14,826 nt of DNA. Origin: Clostridium sp. Lineage in GTDB: Bacteria > Bacillota > Clostridia > Lachnospirales > Lachnospiraceae. Each line of letters opens with the position of its first letter. Within the stretch, counting starts at the first letter, position 1. Below, in pieces: positions 1-5,629 of the stretch. The stretch is from contig JAEDOC010000041.1 in NCBI GenBank assembly GCA_016302185.1, positions 1 through 14,826 of the forward strand. The letters run 5' to 3'. The notes under the pieces were generated by a model. That model saw only the letters and a list, made by a program, of their open reading frames with translations. It made no database searches and was not told where the DNA came from. The translations under genes and the position numbers were made by a program.

Positions 1-64
1 GAAAGATATCGCCACTCCACTACGCCGGGCGTTAGCTGACGCGACGCCCTCATTTCCTGCGCTA
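1..64 (+). repeat. Left copy of a dispersed ~63-bp inverted repeat
   Basis: This stretch is the reverse complement of 14648-14710. Positions 18-64 match 14694-14648 exactly over 47 bases; the outer 16-17 bases match with a few substitutions and one-base gaps and share a GATATC core. Inside, GGGCGT (27-32) and ACGCCC (44-49) can pair around an 11-base loop, so a transcript could fold into a short GC-rich hairpin. There is no T run, so it is not a classical terminator. The copy lies upstream of the potassium transporter gene. Its identity (intergenic repeat family, MITE-like remnant or recombination site) cannot be settled from one window. Confidence 0.85.
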
Positions 65-70
65 GATCTT

Positions 71-99
71 TAGACGGTCTTAATACAAAAACAAATACT
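71..99 (+). promoter_or_regulatory. Weak sigma-A promoter candidate for the trkH unit
   Basis: TAGACG (71-76) and AATACT (94-99) are separated by 17 bases; each matches four of six consensus positions. The -35 starts only 7 bases after the repeat ends. It is the best candidate I see between the repeat and trkH, but it is weak, and transcription could instead come from upstream of the window. Confidence 0.25.
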
Positions 100-105
100 C
101 TTTTA

Positions 106-151
106 CCCTCTTTATCTGATTTTACCTATGATTAAGAAAAGATAAAGAGGG
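106..151 (+). promoter_or_regulatory. Leader inverted repeat upstream of trkH
   Basis: CCCTCTTTATCT (106-117) is perfectly complementary to AGATAAAGAGGG (140-151), giving a 12-bp stem with a 22-base loop that ends four bases before the AAAGGAG ribosome binding site of trkH (154-160 region). The right arm is followed by a near copy of itself: GATAAAGAGG at 141-150, then GATAAAGGAG at 151-160, which contains the ribosome binding site. The left arm could therefore pair with either copy, more weakly with the second. TTTTACC is also directly repeated at 101-107 and 120-126. The arrangement suggests a translational or protein-binding control site, but no known riboswitch class is recognised. Confidence 0.5.
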
Positions 152-169
152 ATAAAGGAGTCTTTGTTC

Positions 170-1504
170 ATGGACGCGTTGATTTACAGACACAGAAAAC
201 TGACATCGTTTCAAATTATTATTCTGGGATTTTCCGGAGTGATCCTTTTGGGAACCTTTCTTCTGATGCTGCCGTTTTCAAGCCGGGAAGGGGTGTTTAC
301 TCCGTTTTTGGATGCATTGTTTACTTCGACATCGGCAGTCTGCGTGACAGGATTGGTAGTTCACGATACGGCAACCTACTGGTCGACCTTTGGACAGGTG
401 ATTCTGCTGCTTCTGATTCAAATCGGAGGAATGGGAGTCATTACCGTGGCGGCATCCATTGCGATGATTTCCGGCAGAAAGATATCCTTAATGCAGAGAA
501 GTACGATGCAGGAGGCAATTTCTGCTCCGAAGGTGGGAGGGATTGTCCGCCTGACCAGTTTCATTATTAAGGTAACGTTGTGCATTGAGCTTTTGGGAGC
601 TGCTCTGATGGCACCGGTCTTCTGTCGGGATTTTGGCCTGCGCGGCCTGTGGCTGGCACTGTTTCATTCGATATCAGCCTTCTGCAATGCAGGCTTCGAT
701 CTGATGGGAACCCGGGCGCAGTTTTCCTCCCTTACAACCTATGCGTTTCATCCGGTAATTAACCTTACCATTATGGCGTTGATTGTGACAGGAGGTATCG
801 GTTTTCTGACCTGGGATGATATCCGTTCCAACGGATGGCATCTCCATCATTATAAGATGCAGAGCAAGGTAATCCTCTGTACCACGGCGATACTGCTGAT
901 TTTCCCGGCAGTCTATTTCTATGTGTATGAATTTGGCGGTCTTCCGGTGGGGGAGCGGCTTCTGGCTTCCGCTTTTCAGTCAGTGACTCCGCGGACGGCG
1001 GGCTTTAATACAGTGGATTTGACGGCGCTGAGTGAGCCGGGGCAATTCCTGACAATATCACTGATGTTGATTGGCGGTTCGCCCGGATCAACCGCCGGAG
1101 GTATGAAGACGACCACCATTGCTGTTTTGATTGCGTCATCGGCGGCTACCTTCAGCAGAAAAGAAAATGCCCATTTTTTTGGCAGGAGAATTGAAAATGA
1201 TGTGGTAAAAAATGCTGCCACCATATTTCTGATGTATATTATGCTGTTTTTTATCGGAGGTCTGGTAATGAGCATTACGGAAGGACTGCCGGCACTTCCC
1301 TGTCTGTTTGAAACGGCTTCTGCCATCGGAACCGTGGGACTGTCGTTAGGACTGACCCCGGGACTGGGAACCCTGTCGCGGATGATCTTAATTTTGCTGA
1401 TGTTTTTTGGCCGGGTAGGTGGATTGACTCTGATCTTTGCGGCCTTGTCCGGTACGAAGATAACCATGTCCAGGCTGCCGCGGGAAAAGATTACGGTAGG
1501 ATAG
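170..1504 (+). CDS. TrkH/KtrB family potassium uptake membrane subunit
   Basis: Integral membrane, ion-translocating subunit of a Trk/Ktr potassium (or sodium-coupled potassium) uptake system. The 444-residue protein is close to usual KtrB length and shows the four P-loop repeats of the family, each with the filter glycine: SAVCVTGL near 55-62, SAFCNAGF near 169-176, TPRTAGFNT at 273-281 and AIGTVGLSLG near 385-394. The intramembrane gating segment SPGSTAGGMKTTT (304-316) is also present. I start at ATG 170 because AAAGGAG lies nine bases upstream; a TTG at 164 in the same frame is too close to that site. It is followed after 20 bases by a KdpE-like regulator, so the two are probably one transcript. 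The cytoplasmic gating partner (TrkA/KtrA) is not in the window and may lie upstream of 1 or elsewhere. Family call is firm; Trk versus Ktr subtype is less so. Confidence 0.93.
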   Translation: MDALIYRHRKLTSFQIIILGFSGVILLGTFLLMLPFSSREGVFTPFLDALFTSTSAVCVTGLVVHDTATYWSTFGQVILLLLIQIGGMGVITVAASIAMISGRKISLMQRSTMQEAISAPKVGGIVRLTSFIIKVTLCIELLGAALMAPVFCRDFGLRGLWLALFHSISAFCNAGFDLMGTRAQFSSLTTYAFHPVINLTIMALIVTGGIGFLTWDDIRSNGWHLHHYKMQSKVILCTTAILLIFPAVYFYVYEFGGLPVGERLLASAFQSVTPRTAGFNTVDLTALSEPGQFLTISLMLIGGSPGSTAGGMKTTTIAVLIASSAATFSRKENAHFFGRRIENDVVKNAATIFLMYIMLFFIGGLVMSITEGLPALPCLFETASAIGTVGLSLGLTPGLGTLSRMILILLMFFGRVGGLTLIFAALSGTKITMSRLPREKITVG

Positions 1505-1524
1505 AAGCGGAGGAGGCATAGAAA

Positions 1525-2226
1525 ATGAATCGAACATTAATTTTGGTGGTGGAGGACGATCCGCCGGTACGCAATCTGATTACAACCACCTTACGGACCA
1601 ATGATTACCGATATCTGATGGCCGGGAACGGAGAAACGGCGATGCTGGAGGCATCCTCTCATAATCCGGATATTATTCTGATGGATCTGGGACTGCCGGA
1701 TATGGATGGAGTTCAGGTGATCCGGCAGATTCGTTCCTGGTCCAATGTGCCGATTATCGTTATCAGCGCCAGAAGTGAGGATACCGATAAAATCGAGGCA
1801 CTGGATGCGGGCGCAGATGATTATCTGACAAAGCCGTTTTCTGTGGAGGAGCTTCTGGCAAGGCTGCGTGTGACCCAGCGCCGGCTGGCCTTCATGAATT
1901 CAGAACGGCTGGCAGCCAGTTCCGTCTTTACCAATGGAAATCTCCGTGTGGATTATGCAGCCGGATGTGCGTATATGAAGGATCAGGAGCTGCATCTGAC
2001 TCCCATCGAGTTTAAGCTGTTATGCCTTCTGTCCAAAAATGTGGGAAAGGTGCTGACACACACCTATATTACGCAGAATATCTGGGGGAGAAGCTGGGAA
2101 AATGACATTGCCTCTCTGCGTGTCTTTATGGCAACACTGCGGAAAAAACTGGAGAAGGAGCCGGATTCTCCCCAGTATATTCAGACGCATATCGGTGTGG
2201 GCTACCGTATGCTGAAGGTGGAGTAG
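1525..2226 (+). CDS. OmpR-family response regulator, KdpE-like
   Basis: Two-domain transcription regulator of 233 residues. The receiver domain (about 1-120) has the acidic pocket E10-D11-D12, phospho-acceptor D54 in MDLGLPD, switch residue S81 and conserved K103 followed by P104-F105. The C-terminal winged-helix domain ends with the typical VGYRM segment. The sequence resembles KdpE, which in other bacteria responds to potassium limitation with the sensor KdpD. Its place directly behind a potassium transporter gene, with AGGAGG at 1511-1516, supports a role in potassium or osmotic control. No histidine kinase is present here, so the partner lies outside the window or the regulator acts with a remote sensor. 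The last 25 bases overlap the end of the convergent aminopeptidase gene. Family is certain; the KdpE assignment is probable. Confidence 0.9.
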   Translation: MNRTLILVVEDDPPVRNLITTTLRTNDYRYLMAGNGETAMLEASSHNPDIILMDLGLPDMDGVQVIRQIRSWSNVPIIVISARSEDTDKIEALDAGADDYLTKPFSVEELLARLRVTQRRLAFMNSERLAASSVFTNGNLRVDYAAGCAYMKDQELHLTPIEFKLLCLLSKNVGKVLTHTYITQNIWGRSWENDIASLRVFMATLRKKLEKEPDSPQYIQTHIGVGYRMLKVE

Positions 2227-3533
2227 AATTTTCTCGTCAGCTCTGCTAACGCCCACTGATCCTTTGTTCCCATCAGCTCTCTTGCGGAGTGCATGGCCAG
2301 AATCGGTGCGCCGATATCCACGGCGGGCATGGTCAGGAGACAGGAGGAGATGCTTCCCAGCGTAGAGCCGCCCCGCATGTCAGAACGGTTGGCAAATTTG
2401 CCGAAGGGAATCTCATATCTGCGGCAGAGCTCTTCAATGACGCTGATGTAGGAAGCATCGGTGGCATAGGACTGGGAGACTGCCGTCTTGATGGCTACAC
2501 CTCCGTTTAAAGCGATACGGTCTACCGGATCATATTTGTCCCCTTTGTTGGGATGAAGGGCATGAGCCACATCCAGAGACAGAAGAAATCCGTGAAATAA
2601 GGCGCTTAAGAATTCGCACCGATCATAGCCGAGACTTCCGTAGGCTTTCTCCAGAAGGTGTTCCAGCAGAGGAGAAGCGGCCCCCTGTTTGGTGCTGCTT
2701 CCGATCTCCTCATTGTCGTAGAGGGCGCAGACACAGATGCCTTCGGGAAAGCTGCTGTGAATCATGCCATTTACGCAGGCCTGTACGGAGGTCAGGTTGT
2801 CCAGTCTTGGAGAGGAGAGCATTTCCTTCTGAATTCCCAGAAACTGCGGCGGATCACAATTGTAGAGATAGCACTGGTAATCCAGAATCTCTTCTTTTCT
2901 GCAGTGAAGCTCACCGGCCAGAAGATCCAGGAAGAAGGAGTCTTTATTCAAGGTTTCATCCAGAATGGCCAGAATAGGCTGCATATCGATCTGCGGGTTC
3001 AGCTCCAGACCTTTGTTGACTTCGCGATTGAAATGGATGGCCAGATTGGGAATCGTCAGCAGCGGACGCCCAAAATCGATGAAACGCACTTCGGGATGGA
3101 AGGGATTACTGCTGCGCAGGCAGACTTTTCCCGCCAGCGAAAGCGGACGATCCAACCAGGTATTTAAGATAGGACCGCCATAAACGGAGACATTCAGTTT
3201 GGCGTAGGGGCCGGATGTGACCTCCGGGGATGGTTTGACCATCAGGCAGGGCCAGTCGGTGTGGGCGGCGGTGATACGAATCGGCGGCACATTGGCAGCA
3301 GCTTCCGGTGCTGCAGCTGTGGGACAGGATACCTTTTCTCCGATCACAAGCCCAACCAGAGTTGTGTCGTAGAGATTTACCACATATCTTCCGCCGGGCA
3401 CCAGCTTCCAGCGTTCGCCCGGATTCAGTTCTGTAAATCCATTTTCTTTGAAATACTCCCGGCAGTAGCGGACGGTGTGATAGGGAGAGACACCGGCGTT
3501 TAACAGGGATATCAGTTCCTCTAAATCATTCAT
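2202..3533 (-). CDS. M18 family (aspartyl-type) metalloaminopeptidase
   Basis: Cytoplasmic zinc aminopeptidase of 443 residues that removes N-terminal, often acidic, residues from peptides. Family landmarks are in order: H91 in AAHTDWPC, the GPYAKLNVSVYGG strand (108-120), the LDRPLSLAG turn (127-135), metal ligand D246 in RLDN, the acidic pair E275-E276 in NEEIGS, the DVAHALHPN segment (321-329), GGSTLGSI (388-395) and H415 in AMHSARE. No signal peptide is present. I chose ATG at 3533 (residue 23 of the longest frame) because GAGGAGG lies about 13 bases upstream and homology begins there. It is read from its own promoter, divergent from the M14 gene. Its final codons and stop run into the 3' end of the response regulator gene. 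Clostridial members are usually named only as M18 family aminopeptidase; E. coli calls a related gene apeB or the like, so I leave the symbol blank. Confidence 0.93.
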   Translation of the reverse strand: MNDLEELISLLNAGVSPYHTVRYCREYFKENGFTELNPGERWKLVPGGRYVVNLYDTTLVGLVIGEKVSCPTAAAPEAAANVPPIRITAAHTDWPCLMVKPSPEVTSGPYAKLNVSVYGGPILNTWLDRPLSLAGKVCLRSSNPFHPEVRFIDFGRPLLTIPNLAIHFNREVNKGLELNPQIDMQPILAILDETLNKDSFFLDLLAGELHCRKEEILDYQCYLYNCDPPQFLGIQKEMLSSPRLDNLTSVQACVNGMIHSSFPEGICVCALYDNEEIGSSTKQGAASPLLEHLLEKAYGSLGYDRCEFLSALFHGFLLSLDVAHALHPNKGDKYDPVDRIALNGGVAIKTAVSQSYATDASYISVIEELCRRYEIPFGKFANRSDMRGGSTLGSISSCLLTMPAVDIGAPILAMHSARELMGTKDQWALAELTRKFYSTFSIR

Positions 3534-3570
3534 GATTGTTCTTTTTCCTCCTCGATTTGTTCTAAGTAAC

Positions 3571-3599
3571 AGTATAAGAAAAATATATATGAACTGCAA
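3571..3599 (-). promoter_or_regulatory. Sigma-A promoter for the M18 aminopeptidase gene
   Basis: On the minus strand TTGCAG (3599-3594) and TATACT (3576-3571) are 17 bases apart. The -10 lies about 37 bases before the start codon and upstream of GAGGAGG, a fitting position. Confidence 0.6.
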
Positions 3600-3639
3600 C
3601 CGGATTCCTTTCGTTTTTCTTTCAGTTTTTGACAGTCCG

Positions 3640-3668
3640 TTGACTTTTATTTTCTGAACTTTTATAAT
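3640..3668 (+). promoter_or_regulatory. Strong sigma-A promoter for the M14 peptidase gene
   Basis: TTGACT (3640-3645), a 17-base spacer and a perfect TATAAT (3663-3668). Transcription would start near 3675, leaving a leader of about 43 bases before ATG 3718. A second TTGACA at 3629-3634 is 28 bases from the -10 and is probably not used with it. Confidence 0.75.
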
Positions 3669-3717
3669 AAACCGGTCACGGAAAAACGAAAAATGAATAT
3701 GGTAAAGGAATGTTTGA

Positions 3718-4857
3718 ATGAAATTATATGGTAAATTCTATAAAATCGCAGCGGCAGGCTGCCTGACACTGGCGTTGTTTGGTACTTTGGCACAGACGCC
3801 GGCCTTTGCGGGCCCGGCACAGGAGCTGGGGCAGGAAACGACGAAGCCGGGGCCGGCCGGCGGCAGTCACGCAGCTGTGGATCATTCGTATTATAATCAG
3901 AAAATCACAAATCCGGTGGTAAAGCCATCGGCAGATTATGGATATGATCAGATGGTACAGGATTTATTTGCTCTGGCATCCCGTTATCCGGGAACGATGA
4001 CGCTGCAGGCGGTGGGCCAGTCGGCGGACGGCAGAGCCATCTATGATGCCATTGTGGGGAATCCGGCGGCGGAGAAGAAGCTGCTGATTCAGGGGGCAAT
4101 CCATGGGCGGGAGTATATCGTAACTCCGCTGATGATGCAGCAGATCGAATCTCTTCTGGCCGGTTACGCGTCAGGAACTTATCAGGATCAGCCACTGTCA
4201 CAGCTGCTGGATCAGGTGGCAATTCATTTTATCCCTATGGTCAATCCGGATGGGGTGTCCATCAGCCAGAAGGGCGAGGCGGGAGTACAGTCGGAAGAAT
4301 TAAAGAAGACCCTGCAGGCGGCATATCAGATGGATACGGCGGAGGGAAGAAATACGCTGGAATATGGAGAATACCTAAAACGATGGAAGAGCAATGCCAG
4401 AGGTGTAGATCTGAATTACAATTTTGATGCGGACTGGGATCTCTTAAATCCGGAACGCCAGCATGCGTCCTATATCGGTTATCGGGGAATGACACCGGAA
4501 TCGGAGCCGGAGACACAGGTGTTAAAAAATGTGACATTGCAGAATCCATTCTCGGCCACCATCAGCTATCATGCCATGGGAAGTATTATCTACTGGGATA
4601 CGGAAGGCAACCGGAAAGCGGCGGAATCTTATGAGATGGCACAGACGGCGTCTGCTGCCACCGGATATACCGTGATGGGAAGCAAAGGAAAGGGCGGGTT
4701 TAAAGACTGGCTGCAGCGCTCGGCGCAGGCGATCCCCGGAATTACCATCGAGGTTGGCCGCTCCGAGTGCCCGGTGAGCTTCTCTGAGTATCCGTCCATC
4801 TGGACAGAAAACAAGGCGATTCCCGCTCTCTTTGCCAGCTATGTGCTGGCGCATTAG
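3718..4857 (+). CDS. Secreted M14 family zinc carboxypeptidase-like peptidase
   Basis: Exported zinc peptidase of 379 residues. A signal peptide covers about 1-31 (basic start, hydrophobic core, likely cleavage after AFA). The mature protein has the M14 zinc ligands H129 and E132 in HGRE and H285 in SYHAMG, the PMVNPDG segment (173-179), the NARGVDLN motif (226-233) and catalytic E345 in TIEVG. The ARGVDLN and SYHAMGSIIYW features are like enzymes that cut gamma-D-glutamyl-diaminopimelate bonds in wall peptides, so peptidoglycan turnover is the most likely role; this is inference. The usual DLNRNF is DLNYNF here, with Tyr replacing the Arg that grips the substrate carboxylate in classical carboxypeptidases. 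AAAGGAA lies 7-8 bases before the ATG. It is a single-gene unit with its own strong promoter and meets the DUF5721-like gene tail to tail. Confidence 0.88.
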   Translation: MKLYGKFYKIAAAGCLTLALFGTLAQTPAFAGPAQELGQETTKPGPAGGSHAAVDHSYYNQKITNPVVKPSADYGYDQMVQDLFALASRYPGTMTLQAVGQSADGRAIYDAIVGNPAAEKKLLIQGAIHGREYIVTPLMMQQIESLLAGYASGTYQDQPLSQLLDQVAIHFIPMVNPDGVSISQKGEAGVQSEELKKTLQAAYQMDTAEGRNTLEYGEYLKRWKSNARGVDLNYNFDADWDLLNPERQHASYIGYRGMTPESEPETQVLKNVTLQNPFSATISYHAMGSIIYWDTEGNRKAAESYEMAQTASAATGYTVMGSKGKGGFKDWLQRSAQAIPGITIEVGRSECPVSFSEYPSIWTENKAIPALFASYVLAH

Positions 4858-4864
4858 GAGCCAG

Positions 4865-5362
4865 TCAATGTTCTTCAAAGGGAAGCTCTGCCCGCTTTAA
4901 AAAGGTACGGACTGCGTCATCCCACTCCCGCTCCAGTGTCTTATCCAGAAGAAACTGGTTGAGGGCAACACCGGTGACGCAGTGTAATACCTGTTCTTCA
5001 TAGCGCAGATTGAGGTATAGTCCTCCGACAGCCTCCGGGGCATAGGAGGAACAGCGCTTTTTCAGAAAATTTCCGGTATCCTCCGGTGACAGCTTCAGAA
5101 TGATGGAGAAGCTTTCCGGAAGCTTGTTTCCCCTGATTAAAGAAAAACAGAATGGCCGCAGCATCTTCCAGGCGGAATATTGTTCAATCCGGCCGGCCTC
5201 CAGCTCTTCCTCGGAATAGTAGCCGTGGCGGACCGTGCCGTCGATGGTAAAGGTGTTGAAGGTAACGATGGTTGCCTCCTTCACCAGAAACCGATCAAAG
5301 GTTTCCCCAAGAAACAGCTGTTTTGTAAATTGTCTGAGATCACTGATTTGCAATGCTACCAT
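4865..5362 (-). CDS. DUF5721-like protein of unknown function
   Basis: A 165-residue soluble protein without signal peptide or membrane segment. It opens with MVALQISDLRQF and contains GETFDRFLVKEA (about 19-30) and TFNTFTIDG (34-42), which I recall as the hallmark N-terminal region of DUF5721 proteins of Lachnospiraceae and relatives. No catalytic motif is evident; the central part is a mixed strand and helix pattern (ESFSIILKL, GGLYLNLRYEEQVLHCVTG) and the C-terminus is helical and charged. ATG 5362 is preceded on the minus strand by AGGGGAA at good spacing. It has its own start region back to back with the htpG promoter and ends 7 bases from the M14 gene. Function is not known to me; the family name is from memory. 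Confidence 0.8.
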   Translation of the reverse strand: MVALQISDLRQFTKQLFLGETFDRFLVKEATIVTFNTFTIDGTVRHGYYSEEELEAGRIEQYSAWKMLRPFCFSLIRGNKLPESFSIILKLSPEDTGNFLKKRCSSYAPEAVGGLYLNLRYEEQVLHCVTGVALNQFLLDKTLEREWDDAVRTFLKRAELPFEEH

Positions 5363-5431
5363 GTCGATTCCCCTATCTTTCTTCCCGAGGCTTCCTTTTC
5401 TTTGCTTCTGCTGACGGGAGTTCTTTTTCTT

Positions 5432-5460
5432 ATTTTATCGCAAGGAAGTCTCACACGCAA
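5432..5460 (-). promoter_or_regulatory. Candidate promoter for the DUF5721-like gene
   Basis: On the minus strand TTGCGT (5460-5455) and TAAAAT (5437-5432) are 17 bases apart. The -10 is good and the -35 is poor (three of six). It sits back to back with the htpG promoter region. Confidence 0.3.
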
Positions 5461-5463
5461 TTC

Positions 5464-5492
5464 TTAACTATGGAAAAACCAAAGTTTATAAA
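5464..5492 (+). promoter_or_regulatory. htpG promoter P1, CIRCE at its start point
   Basis: TTAACT (5464-5469), a 17-base spacer and TATAAA (5487-5492). The expected start point near 5499 falls exactly at the left edge of CIRCE (5500), the usual layout of HrcA-controlled promoters. Confidence 0.55.
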
Positions 5493-5499
5493 AATTTTA

Positions 5500-5526
5500 T
5501 TAGCACTCACTACAAATGAGTGCTAA
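5500..5526 (+). promoter_or_regulatory. CIRCE operator (HrcA binding site) upstream of htpG
   Basis: TTAGCACTC (5500-5508), nine spacer bases, GAGTGCTAA (5518-5526): a perfect match to the CIRCE consensus. HrcA binds it and represses transcription until heat or misfolded protein titrates GroE. It is best known at dnaK and groE operons; here it controls htpG and perhaps the CPBP gene behind it. Confidence 0.95.
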
Positions 5527-5533
5527 TTTTCTA

Positions 5534-5562
5534 TTGACATCCAGATTCCTACGTATTAAAAT
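5534..5562 (+). promoter_or_regulatory. htpG promoter P2, just downstream of CIRCE
   Basis: Perfect TTGACA (5534-5539), a 17-base spacer and TAAAAT (5557-5562). The -35 is only 7 bases past CIRCE, so bound HrcA could still hinder polymerase. The leader from a start near 5569 would be about 60 bases. Confidence 0.7.
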
Positions 5563-5629
5563 AGGTATTACGCAGAAAAAAGCGGCAAACAAGACAATAG
5601 ATGTATTTTTATAAAAGGAGTGTTTTACC

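Noticed and set aside
976..1467. A 163-codon open frame antisense to trkH
   Set aside because: It mirrors the highly conserved third and fourth P-loop regions of TrkH, which explains the open frame.
2235..2254. A possible third, interrupted copy of the dispersed repeat core (CGTCAGCT, five bases, AACGCCC)
   Set aside because: It encodes ordinary residues near the end of the M18 aminopeptidase and lacks the rest of the repeat; the short match is probably chance.
3629..3634. TTGACA as the -35 of the M14 promoter
   Set aside because: It is 28 bases from TATAAT; TTGACT at 3640-3645 has the correct 17-base spacing.
3718..3770. AAAGC at residues 11-15 of the M14 protein as a lipobox
   Set aside because: The cysteine comes too early, before most of the hydrophobic core; a type I cleavage after AFA at residue 31 fits better.
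4522..4878. A 118-codon open frame antisense to the M14 gene end
   Set aside because: Shadow of a gene with intact catalytic motifs; no start signal.
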